Assembly (NCBI GenBank): GCA_044425705.1
Contig: JAWXVD010000180.1
Span: 1-5,413, forward strand
Direction of reading: 5' to 3'
Length of the DNA stretch: 5,413 nt
Source of the DNA: JAWXVD01 sp044425705
Lineage (GTDB): Bacteria > Bacillota > Clostridia > Lachnospirales > Lachnospiraceae
The translations under genes were made by a program, and so were the position numbers. Under the pieces are notes generated by a model that saw only the letters and a program-made list of their open reading frames with translations, had not been told where the DNA came from and ran no database searches. Shown in pieces: positions 1 through 5,413 of this stretch; position 1 is the stretch's first letter; each line of letters opens with the position of its first letter.

Positions 1-22
1 ACCCAAGACAATTTCATAAGCT

Positions 23-50
23 TAATCCAAACCGCCTAAAGTTTGGATTA
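23..50. repeat. Perfect 10-bp inverted repeat (hairpin) near left edge
   Basis: TAATCCAAAC (23-32) is repeated inverted as GTTTGGATTA (41-50) around an 8-base loop. Neither strand shows a good T-run straight after the stem, so it is not a textbook intrinsic terminator. On the plus strand a reading frame open from base 1 ends with TAA in the loop (37-39), so the hairpin could mark the end of a gene entering from the left, convergent with groEL. Only 12 codons of that frame are visible, which is too few to call a gene. It could equally be the end of a mobile element or a regulatory hairpin. Confidence 0.6.
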
Positions 51-67
51 GCAATACCTATTTTAAA

Positions 68-98
68 GCATAACTTGCGTTATGTCTATTTGTTATGC
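68..98. repeat. Nested, mutually exclusive inverted repeats
   Basis: GCATAAC at 68-74 can pair with GTTATG at 79-84 (6 bp, 4-base loop TTGC) or with GTTATGC at 92-98 (7 bp, 17-base loop). The two pairings compete for the same left arm. The surrounding gene-free DNA (1-383) is AT-rich and no product or known RNA family is recognised. The function is unknown; the repeats may simply be decayed sequence. Confidence 0.5.
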
Positions 99-231
99 GA
101 AAAATTATTTTTCTTCTATATTTTTCATTATTTGATTGTCAATTTTCATTGTTACTTTATTCAGAAGTTATTCCGAACTACTATAAGTATTGTATTTGTT
201 TAATGTAATACATCTAAATATTGTTTTTAAA

Positions 232-277
232 CATTTGTCGAATTGTTTTCGCTTCATTTGTCGGATTGTTTTCATTT
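232..277. repeat. Two tandem copies of a 23-bp repeat
   Basis: Bases 232-254 and 255-277 match at 20 of 23 positions; the core shared by both is CATTTGTCG then ATTGTTTTC. The differences are at 241/264, 251/274 and 252/275. The unit length is not a multiple of three, so the repeat shifts frame in any reading and argues that this stretch is not coding. It lies just beyond the putative groEL terminator. Origin by replication slippage is the simplest explanation. Confidence 0.75.
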
Positions 278-281
278 CATC

Positions 282-326
282 TAAAGAAAACGCAGAACCT
301 GCAATAACCCTTGCACATTCTGCGTT
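282..326 (-). terminator. Intrinsic terminator of groESL, possibly bidirectional
   Basis: AACGCAGAA (289-297) pairs with TTCTGCGTT (318-326), a 9-bp stem. Inside it, TGCAA (300-304) pairs with TTGCA (311-315) around the loop TAACCC, separated from the outer stem by a 2x2 internal loop. On the minus strand the stem runs directly into TTTTCTTT, the expected U-rich tail, 57 bases past the groEL stop. On the plus strand the same stem is followed by CTTTATTTTT, so it could also stop transcription arriving from the left. This is inferred from structure and position only. Confidence 0.75.
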
Positions 327-383
327 CTTTATTTTTAAAATATCGTCGCTACAATTCATTCATATAACAACAGACATCTTTTC

Positions 384-2006
384 TTACATCATGCCGCCCA
401 TGCCGCCGCCTGCTGGCATCGCTGGCATATCTTCTTTGATGTTTGCTACAACTGACTCTGTTGTGAGAAGAGTTGCCGCTACACTTGTTGCATTTTGTAA
501 TGCACTTCTTGTTACTTTTGCTGGGTCAAGGATTCCTTCAGAAACCATATCTACATAAGCTTCTTTTAAGGCATCATATCCTACACCAACTTCTGATTCT
601 TTTATTTTATTAATAATAACAGCTCCTTCTAAACCTGCATTTGCTACGATATGGAATAAAGGTGATTCTAAGGCTTTTAAAACGATGCTTGCACCAGTTT
701 TTTCATCCCCTACTAAATCTGCTGCTAATTTTTCTACTTCTTTTGAAGCGTGAATGTAAGCTGATCCACCACCTGCAATGATTCCTTCTTCTACCGCTGC
801 ACGAGTCGCTGCAAGAGCATCTTCAAGACGAAGTTTCGCTTCTTTCATTTCTGTTTCTGTAGCCGCACCAACGCGGATAACAGCTACACCACCTGCAAGT
901 TTTGCAAGTCTTTCTTGTAATTTTTCTTTATCAAATTCAGATGTTGTTTCTGCGATTTGTTTTTTAATTTGAGAAATTCTAGCGTCGATTCCAGCTTTTG
1001 CGCCAGCACCTTCTACGATAACTGTTGCTTCTTTTTGGATTTTTACTGATTTTGCACGACCAAGTTGTGGTAATGTAGTTTCTTTTAAATCAAGTCCTAA
1101 TTCTTCTGAAATCACTGTACCACCTGTAAGGATTGCAATATCTTCAAGCATAGCTTTTCTTCTATCACCATATCCAGGTGCCTTTACAGCTACTACATTG
1201 AATGTACCACGTAATTTGTTTACGATTAAAGTAGTTAAGGCTTCCCCTTCAATATCTTCTGCTACGATTAATAATTTAGCACCAGATTGTACGATTTGTT
1301 CCAATACTGGTAAAATTTCTTGAATATTTGAAATTTTCTTATCTGTAATTAAGATGTATGGATTGTCTAAAACAGCTTCCATTTTATCCATATCAGTAGC
1401 CATGTATGCTGAGATATATCCTCTATCAAATTGCATACCTTCTACTAAATCAAGTTCTGTCATCATTGTTTTTGATTCTTCGATTGTGATAACACCATCA
1501 TTTGAAACTTTTTCCATAGCATCTGCTACCAATGTTCCTACTTCATCATCACCAGCAGAGATAGCTGCTACTCTAGCGATATGTTCTTTACCATTGATTG
1601 GAGATGACATATCAGCAATTGCAGATACTGCACATTCAGTTGCTTTTTTCATACCTTTTCTTAAGATGATTGGATTTGCGCCTGCTGCTAAGTTTTTAAT
1701 TCCTTCTTGAATCATCGCTTGTGCAAGAACAGTTGCTGTTGTTGTTCCATCACCTGCTACATCGTTTGTTTTTGTAGCAACTTCTTTTACTAATTGTGCT
1801 CCCATGTTTTCAAATGCATCTTCTAATTCGATTTCTTTAGCGATTGTCACACCGTCATTTGTGATAAGTGGTGCACCGTATGATTTATCTAATACTACAT
1901 TTCTTCCTTTAGGTCCTAATGTTACTCTTACTGTATTTGCTAATTGATTCACACCTGCTTCTAAAGCTGCACGTGCTTCTGCGCCATGTTTGATTTCTTT
2001 TGCCAT
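384..2006 (-). CDS. groEL: Chaperonin GroEL (Cpn60, HSP60)
   Basis: This is the 60-kDa group I chaperonin subunit. Two stacked seven-subunit rings, capped by GroES, enclose unfolded cytosolic proteins and fold them using ATP. The 540 residues match the usual family length (about 540-550). The N-terminal equatorial part holds VRVTLGPKGRNVVLDKS (about 27-42) and the ATP/Mg site GDGTTTATV (about 85-93). D51 and D86 correspond to E. coli D52 and D87. The later RLEDALAATRAAVEEG segment carries the equivalent of catalytic D398, followed by the GIIAGGG motif. The tail ends in the typical GGGMGGMM repeat. The ATG is preceded by AAAGGAGT (2015-2022), nine bases from AGGAG to the start. groES lies 120 bases upstream on the same strand with no terminator between them, so the two are probably co-transcribed from the CIRCE-controlled promoter. 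No truncation or missing key residue was seen. Identification is secure. Confidence 0.99.
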   Translation of the reverse strand: MAKEIKHGAEARAALEAGVNQLANTVRVTLGPKGRNVVLDKSYGAPLITNDGVTIAKEIELEDAFENMGAQLVKEVATKTNDVAGDGTTTATVLAQAMIQEGIKNLAAGANPIILRKGMKKATECAVSAIADMSSPINGKEHIARVAAISAGDDEVGTLVADAMEKVSNDGVITIEESKTMMTELDLVEGMQFDRGYISAYMATDMDKMEAVLDNPYILITDKKISNIQEILPVLEQIVQSGAKLLIVAEDIEGEALTTLIVNKLRGTFNVVAVKAPGYGDRRKAMLEDIAILTGGTVISEELGLDLKETTLPQLGRAKSVKIQKEATVIVEGAGAKAGIDARISQIKKQIAETTSEFDKEKLQERLAKLAGGVAVIRVGAATETEMKEAKLRLEDALAATRAAVEEGIIAGGGSAYIHASKEVEKLAADLVGDEKTGASIVLKALESPLFHIVANAGLEGAVIINKIKESEVGVGYDALKEAYVDMVSEGILDPAKVTRSALQNATSVAATLLTTESVVANIKEDMPAMPAGGGMGGMM

Positions 2007-2126
2007 GATTTTATACTCCTTTATTGATAATATTTACTAATTCATATATGTTTCCAAATAAATTTTACAACACTTCTTATTCTTCTAAAAACTATCTTCT
2101 TATGTATGTTTTTAATGAATTTACAA

Positions 2127-2411
2127 TTATTGAATCACTGCTAAAATATCTGATTGTTTTACTACAATATATTCTGCATCTTCAATTTTCACTTCTGTTC
2201 CGGCGTATTTAGAATAGATAACTTGATCACCAACTTTTACTTCCATAACAATTTCTTTTCCATCTACTACACCACCTGGTCCTACAGCAATAACTTCTGC
2301 TTGTTGAGGTTTTTCTTTGTTTTGCCCTGGTAATACAATCCCTGATTTTGTAGTTTCTTCTGCTACTAATTGTTGTAATACAACTCTGTCTCCTAATGGT
2401 ACTAATTTCAT
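2127..2411 (-). CDS. groES: Co-chaperonin GroES (Cpn10, HSP10)
   Basis: This is the heptameric lid that binds GroEL in the ATP state and closes the folding chamber. At 94 residues it has the normal family length. It opens with the conserved PLGDRVVL (5-12). The mobile loop follows (about 17-35), with the GroEL-contacting GIVL at 24-27. Then come AEVIAVGPGG (38-47), the VKVGDQVIYSKYAGTEVK strand region and the C-terminal QSDILAVI. The ATG start is supported by a strong ribosome binding site, AAGGAGGC (2418-2425), seven bases from AGGAGG to the start. It is the first gene of the groES-groEL operon; the CIRCE operator and promoter lie 48 bases and more upstream. The 120-base gap to groEL is longer than in many genomes but shows no stem-loop terminator. 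Confidence 0.99.
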   Translation of the reverse strand: MKLVPLGDRVVLQQLVAEETTKSGIVLPGQNKEKPQQAEVIAVGPGGVVDGKEIVMEVKVGDQVIYSKYAGTEVKIEDAEYIVVKQSDILAVIQ

Positions 2412-2458
2412 GTGAAAGCCTCCTTATATATCATTGTTTTAATCTTTTTCCTTTGTTG

Positions 2459-2485
2459 TTAGCACTCTTTTGCTTTGAGTGCTAA
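2459..2485. promoter_or_regulatory. CIRCE operator (HrcA binding site)
   Basis: TTAGCACTC (2459-2467), a 9-base spacer (2468-2476) and GAGTGCTAA (2477-2485) match the CIRCE consensus exactly. In Firmicutes this element binds the HrcA repressor, whose activity depends on GroEL/GroES, so the operon is released on heat shock or when chaperonin is titrated by misfolded protein. It sits between the promoter and the groES ribosome binding site, so it would also form a hairpin near the 5' end of the mRNA. Only one copy is present. Confidence 0.97.
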
Positions 2486-2493
2486 TCCATAAG

Positions 2494-2525
2494 AGTATAT
2501 TATGTTGTAATCTTACTTAACGCAA
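2494..2525 (-). promoter_or_regulatory. Probable housekeeping sigma promoter of groESL
   Basis: On the minus strand TTGCGT (2525-2520) lies 17 bases before TAATAT (2502-2497). An overlapping TATACT (2499-2494) is a better -10 match but then lacks a well-spaced -35. Either choice places the start of transcription about 2486-2491, right at the edge of the CIRCE element, which is the usual geometry for HrcA-repressed operons. The exact boxes are uncertain; that a promoter lies here is likely. Confidence 0.6.
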
Positions 2526-2555
2526 CTAAATCCTCGTTTTTATATCTATCTGTAT

Positions 2556-2595
2556 CTCTATTTTTCTCTTTTTTACTCTATTTTACTCATTTTTT
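2556..2595. promoter_or_regulatory. Four decamers with T-tracts in helical phase upstream of groESL
   Basis: Four consecutive 10-base units start at 2556, 2566, 2576 and 2586. Each begins with CTC and ends in a T-run (consensus CTCTATTTTA). T/A-tracts repeated once per helical turn are known to bend DNA. The array lies about 65-105 bases upstream of the presumed groESL start, where such tracts can act as distal UP-like elements or chromatin-protein sites. Repetition and phase are directly visible; any role in transcription is inferred. Confidence 0.5.
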
Positions 2596-2638
2596 CTTAC
2601 ATTAATAATATTTATTTGATTTAATATTTATTTTATAA

Positions 2639-2691
2639 TTAAGGAAACCTCTAAAAACTCATAGCACTAGAGTTATTAGAGATTCCCTTAA
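2639..2691. repeat. Large imperfect palindrome
   Basis: The arms pair over most of 53 bases: TTAAGG (2639-2644) with CCTTAA (2686-2691), two A-T pairs (2646-2647 with 2683-2684), then CTCTAA (2649-2654) with TTAGAG (2676-2681), and AACTC (2656-2660) with GAGTT (2670-2674) around the loop ATAGCACTA. The only breaks are single opposed mismatches. No T-run follows on either strand, so it is not a standard intrinsic terminator, and a dedicated terminator already lies at 2715-2760. It may be a remnant of a small non-autonomous mobile element, a structured small RNA, or an extruding palindrome. Confidence 0.7.
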
Positions 2692-2714
2692 GTCAAGCAA
2701 TTTCACTTGCTTAC
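2692..2714. repeat. Small hairpin between terminator and palindrome
   Basis: AAGCAA (2695-2700) pairs with TTGCTT (2707-2712) around the loop TTTCAC. It can be extended by GT/AC (2692-2693 with 2713-2714) past a bulged C at 2694. It abuts both the large palindrome and the T-run of the neighbouring terminator, so three stem-loops stand in a row from 2639 to 2760. No function can be assigned. Confidence 0.5.
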
Positions 2715-2760
2715 AAAAAAAGAAACAGCTCTATAGGCTAGCTTGCCATATCACTGTTTC
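2715..2760 (-). terminator. Intrinsic terminator of the GGDEF-like gene
   Basis: On the minus strand GAAACAG (2760-2754) pairs with CTGTTTC (2728-2722). The enclosed sequence can add an inner GGC/GCC stem (2736-2738 with 2745-2747). The stem is followed at once by seven T (2721-2715). It begins 50 bases past the stop codon of the GGDEF-like gene and separates it transcriptionally from groESL. This is the clearest intrinsic terminator in the window. Confidence 0.88.
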
Positions 2761-2810
2761 CTAATCTCAATTCGTTACAATTCACACATTACCTTACAGT
2801 AAAGTTTATT

Positions 2811-3743
2811 TTACTTTATCAATCCCTTTTCTAAACGTTCACGATATCCTCTAGAATTTTTAATTTCAAATTTATCCTGGAACATTTCGTATTCCGCATC
2901 TGAGAATGTATCTGATAATTTTTCTTCTACATTTTCCTTCACAACCATGCCCACTGCAATGGATGGTGCAATTTTATCATCCTCATATGTTTGACAGGCT
3001 TCTTTGATTCTCTTGCAAAAATCTTCTGCCTCATCATCTTCTGGAGCTGGAATAATGATATTAAATACATCCCCATCAACTCTACCTATGATATATTCTG
3101 GTTTTGCTTCAGTTTTCAGAATATCTGCAACAATTTTAATCAATTGGTCGCTTACTTCATCTCCAAAGTTTTCATTAAAGAATTTCCAATCATTGATATT
3201 CACACAAATTGCAGTTACTGGTGCTAATTTTGCACGGTCAATAACCTTTCTTCTTTTGCCAAAATACAATCTATTCAAAACACCAGTCAATGCATCTTCC
3301 TTTTGACCATGTTCCACTTGATGTTTTTCTTTTAATACTTTTTCATCTAATTCATCAGCATACATAGCTGTTTCGATTTGATAAAAAGTTTTCGTAGCTA
3401 GATTCGCTAACATTTTAATCATAGCATCTATAAATTGTAATACAACAGTTTGATGTTCTAATTCTACATAATCAAGTTGTAAATAAACATGTGCCATTGT
3501 TCGATCTACTACACGTAAATTGATGCCTGGATTTTCCTCTACATTCACAACAAAATCACTAAAATCGCCACATGTAATCAAGGCTTCTCCATGTCGATCT
3601 GTTAGTAAAAATCCCACATTACATAATTTTTGTAATGCTTCTATTTCTTCCTTTACCTGATTTAAATCTAATAAATTTGAGATTGCATAATTTTTGCTAT
3701 TTTCTTTTAGTCTTCTCTCTAATGAAATGGATCCATAAGCCAT
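2811..3743 (-). CDS. Soluble sensor protein with degenerate (probably inactive) GGDEF domain
   Basis: A 310-residue protein with no membrane segment or signal peptide, so cytoplasmic. Residues about 25-120 form a small alpha/beta domain of sensor type (VGFLLTDRHGEALITCGDFSDF at 43-64), loosely like PocR or GAF ligand-binding domains. A charged helical linker follows (about 125-149), then a GGDEF-type fold starting at DALTGVLNR (150-158). Active diguanylate cyclases make cyclic di-GMP from two GTP. Here the key positions have changed: the usual DxDxFK reads NINDWK (182-187), so both metal-site aspartates are asparagine, and GGDEF reads DGDVF (223-227), replacing the first Gly and the catalytic Glu. 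N190 and D199, at nucleotide-contact positions, remain. No RxxD inhibitory site precedes the motif. Catalysis is therefore unlikely; GTP or c-di-GMP sensing or a scaffold role is possible. An upstream GTG at 3752 is in frame, but the ATG at 3743 is preferred. Ligand and partners are unknown. Confidence 0.9.
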   Translation of the reverse strand: MAYGSISLERRLKENSKNYAISNLLDLNQVKEEIEALQKLCNVGFLLTDRHGEALITCGDFSDFVVNVEENPGINLRVVDRTMAHVYLQLDYVELEHQTVVLQFIDAMIKMLANLATKTFYQIETAMYADELDEKVLKEKHQVEHGQKEDALTGVLNRLYFGKRRKVIDRAKLAPVTAICVNINDWKFFNENFGDEVSDQLIKIVADILKTEAKPEYIIGRVDGDVFNIIIPAPEDDEAEDFCKRIKEACQTYEDDKIAPSIAVGMVVKENVEEKLSDTFSDAEYEMFQDKFEIKNSRGYRERLEKGLIK

Positions 3744-3749
3744 AATCGA

Positions 3750-3757
3750 CACCTCTT
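3750..3757 (-). promoter_or_regulatory. Ribosome binding site that decides the start of the GGDEF-like gene
   Basis: AAGAGGTG (3757-3750) pairs with the 16S rRNA 3' end through GAGGTG, six bases before ATG at 3743-3741. The alternative in-frame GTG (3752-3750) lies inside this Shine-Dalgarno sequence and has only weak purine-rich DNA in front of it. The start is therefore set at 3743, giving 310 and not 313 residues. Confidence 0.75.
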
Positions 3758-3879
3758 CTTTATATAATAAATTAATTTATGTATCTATCTCCTCGCTTCA
3801 GCTAAATCATTTTGTTCCATCCTTTTGCCATTTCAACTAAAAAAATAAAACACCAACTCCCCCAACAGATACTATTTAT

Positions 3880-3908
3880 ATTTTATGTTTTTTTTTACAT
3901 AAATGCAA
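3880..3908 (-). promoter_or_regulatory. Candidate promoter of the GGDEF-like gene
   Basis: TTGCAT (3908-3903) is followed after 17 bases, mostly a run of nine A, by TAAAAT (3885-3880). The -10 matches at five of six positions and the -35 only at three. It would produce a leader of roughly 130 bases before the start codon. A competing choice nearer the gene is TTGAAA (3836-3831) with CAAAAT (3814-3809), 16 bases apart. In DNA this AT-rich, chance matches are common. Confidence 0.3.
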
Positions 3909-3960
3909 GAAAAAAAGAAAGAAAAATTAGGATAAACACATGAAATTTTTGTTTTTCAAC

Positions 3961-5325
3961 CTATTCTCCCATTTCTTTTTTTATTATTTTATTAAACAAA
4001 AGTAAAAACATGGTTCCCGTTGTCAATGCTGCCCCTATATCTGCAACAGGTTCTGCATAATAGATGCCCATTACCCCTACAATCTTTGGAAAGACAATTG
4101 CCAATGGTACTAATAAAATTACTTTTCTGAGCAATGCTAAAAACAATGAAATTTTTGCCTGTCCCATTGCCATAAATGAATGTTGGCAAGTTGATTGCAC
4201 TCCCATCATCCAAATACCGCCCATAAAAATTGGCAATACTTTTTCACATAAAGCAATCAATTCTGTATCATTTGTAAACATGCTAGCAAAAGCGCCAGGT
4301 ATACTCCATGCCAATAAACAGTATAAGGTAACCATAGTTGATGTAATACACAATGTCATAAGTACTGTTTTCTTAATTCTATCCTTGTTATGTGCTCCAT
4401 AATTATAACTGACAATTGATTGTGTGCCTTGGGCAAATCCCATCATAGGCACTGTAATTAACTGCATTACACTTTGCAAAATCGTCATAGTGCCTACATA
4501 TAAATCTCCACCGTATTTTTGTAGTCCACTATTTAAAGTAATTGTCACTAAGCTCTCTGTAGAAGACATCACAAAGGGTGAAATTCCCATTGCGGCAATA
4601 GTGCCAATAATCTTCCAATTTGGCTTTAAATATTCTTTTCTTATTCGAAGTGTAGTCCGTTTTGAACAAAGGAAGGTGACTACCCATGTTGCACTGCATG
4701 CTTGTGAAATAATAGTGGCTAATGCAGCTCCTTTTACACCCCATCCAAATCCAAAAATAAAAATAGGATCTAATACAATATTTGTAAATGCACCAATCAA
4801 TACTGAACACATAGCTGTTCTGGCATATCCTTGGCAACTAATAAAAACATTTAAACCTAATGCCATTTGGACAAAAATAGTACCCCAAAGATAAATATTT
4901 AAGTATTCCATAGAATACACAATAGTTGCATCACTAGCGCCGAACGCATATAATAGTGGCTCCATATAAATTCGAAAGAATAGTGATAGTACAATACTAA
5001 ACGCTAATAAAATAATCACTCCATTTCCTAATATTCTTTCAGCCTTATCATTTCTACCTTTTCCCATTTGAATGGCTGCAAGTGGCGCACCACCCATTCC
5101 TACAAAATTTGTAAATGCAGATATTAATGTCAAAATAGGAAAACATACACCCACTCCTGTTAAAGCTGTGGCTCCCACTCCTTCAATATGACCTATGTAC
5201 ATACGATCCACTATATTATACAGCACATTTACAACCTGTGCGATTACTGCTGGCATTGCCAAACTAAAAACTAATTTTATAATAGGTTCTGTTCCTAGCT
5301 TTTGTTCTCTGTTTTTATTACTCAT
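3961..5325 (-). CDS. MATE-family multidrug/cation antiporter
   Basis: An integral membrane exporter of the multidrug and toxic compound extrusion family, which expels cationic drugs or metabolites in exchange for Na+ or H+. The 454 residues fit the family (about 440-460) and hydrophobic segments are consistent with twelve helices in two six-helix halves. Helix 1 holds the family-typical stretch LAMPAVIAQ...YNIVDRMYIG (22-45); D40 corresponds to the conserved helix-1 aspartate used in ion coupling in NorM/DinF-type MATEs. The first half ends near the NIVLDPIFIFGFGWGVKGAALAT segment, and a matching segment of the second half is MGFAQGTQSIVSYNYGAHN, both typical of bacterial MATEs of the MepA/DinF type. 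ATG is preceded by GGAGG (5335-5331), five bases away. No regulator gene is adjacent, so the substrate cannot be told. No good promoter was found in the 88 bases upstream and no convincing terminator downstream; the gene may be the end of a longer transcript. Confidence 0.96.
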   Translation of the reverse strand: MSNKNREQKLGTEPIIKLVFSLAMPAVIAQVVNVLYNIVDRMYIGHIEGVGATALTGVGVCFPILTLISAFTNFVGMGGAPLAAIQMGKGRNDKAERILGNGVIILLAFSIVLSLFFRIYMEPLLYAFGASDATIVYSMEYLNIYLWGTIFVQMALGLNVFISCQGYARTAMCSVLIGAFTNIVLDPIFIFGFGWGVKGAALATIISQACSATWVVTFLCSKRTTLRIRKEYLKPNWKIIGTIAAMGISPFVMSSTESLVTITLNSGLQKYGGDLYVGTMTILQSVMQLITVPMMGFAQGTQSIVSYNYGAHNKDRIKKTVLMTLCITSTMVTLYCLLAWSIPGAFASMFTNDTELIALCEKVLPIFMGGIWMMGVQSTCQHSFMAMGQAKISLFLALLRKVILLVPLAIVFPKIVGVMGIYYAEPVADIGAALTTGTMFLLLFNKIIKKEMGE

Positions 5326-5413
5326 GTCAACCTCCCTTCACCTCTGCCCTTTATCTTATCACATTGTTAAAGTAGTTTCTATGGATTTTACATTATTTCC
5401 AATTTACCAAAAA

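Noticed and set aside
3..203. Plus-strand frame open from the left edge for 66 codons
   Set aside because: The translation is rich in Phe, Tyr, Leu and Ile as expected from AT-rich non-coding DNA, contains no methionine, and covers several inverted repeats. A gene tail entering from the left cannot be excluded but is not supported.
168..359. 63-codon minus-strand reading frame just downstream of groEL
   Set aside because: It has no ribosome binding site before its ATG, runs straight through the terminator hairpin (282-326) and across a 23-bp tandem repeat that breaks codon periodicity, and its product resembles nothing recognised.
778..1710. Plus-strand frames opposite groEL
   Set aside because: They are antisense shadows of the chaperonin's codon pattern, without ribosome binding sites or recognisable domains.
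2007..2126. Possible internal promoter or terminator between groES and groEL
   Set aside because: A TTGTAA with a TATATG 16 bases later exists but both boxes are poor, and no stem-loop with a T-run is present. Co-transcription is the simpler reading.
3785..3831. Two tiny minus-strand frames (9 and 11 codons) in the leader of the GGDEF-like gene, starting at ATG 3831 and 3820
   Set aside because: Neither has a properly spaced ribosome binding site; for the 3820 ATG an AAAGG directly touches the start codon. No attenuator structure accompanies them.
3882..3903. TTTATGT / ACATAAA inverted repeat around eight T
   Set aside because: It is entirely A/T-rich apart from one G-C pair, has a homopolymer loop, and lacks a correctly placed T-run on the minus strand. 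It is likely incidental to AT-rich DNA.
3909..3926. Long T-rich run on the minus strand downstream of the MATE gene, considered as its terminator
   Set aside because: No stable stem precedes it; only a five-pair A/T-rich match (AAACA with TGTTT) could be found, which is too weak to call.
4064..4894. Overlapping frames on both strands within the MATE gene
   Set aside because: They are shadows of the transporter gene; the MATE reading frame is continuous and full length, so there is no frameshift to explain.

Overview
The window comes from a low-GC Gram-positive bacterium. The GroES and GroEL sequences, the CIRCE/HrcA-type control and the AT-rich intergenic DNA with strong Shine-Dalgarno sites fit an anaerobic Clostridia lineage. 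GroES in particular looks like Lachnospiraceae proteins from memory; no database search was possible, so the family-level placement is an inference. All four confident genes lie on the minus strand, so transcription runs from high to low coordinates.

Layout in the direction of transcription: a MATE-family multidrug/cation antiporter (5325 to 3961); a 217-base leader/intergenic stretch; a soluble sensor-type protein ending in a degenerate GGDEF domain (3743 to 2811); a clear intrinsic terminator (2760 to 2715); an AT-rich block with a large imperfect palindrome, a small hairpin and an array of 10-bp-phased T-tracts; a groESL promoter overlapping or abutting a perfect CIRCE operator (2485 to 2459); groES (2411 to 2127); groEL (2006 to 384); and a compound hairpin terminator (326 to 282). 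The first 383 bases hold no supported gene, only inverted and tandem repeats.

groES and groEL form a heat-shock operon under a presumed HrcA repressor; hrcA, grpE and dnaK are not in the window. The GGDEF-like gene is separated from groESL by a terminator and an independent promoter, so it is a neighbour and not an operon member. It may or may not be read together with the MATE gene, because no convincing terminator was found between them.

The window is mostly ordinary core genome. No obviously new multi-gene system is present. The points most worth a second look are the GGDEF-like protein, whose signature reads DGDVF and whose metal-binding aspartates are changed to asparagine, so it is probably not a diguanylate cyclase; the phased T-tract array upstream of the groESL promoter; and the palindrome cluster at 2639-2714.
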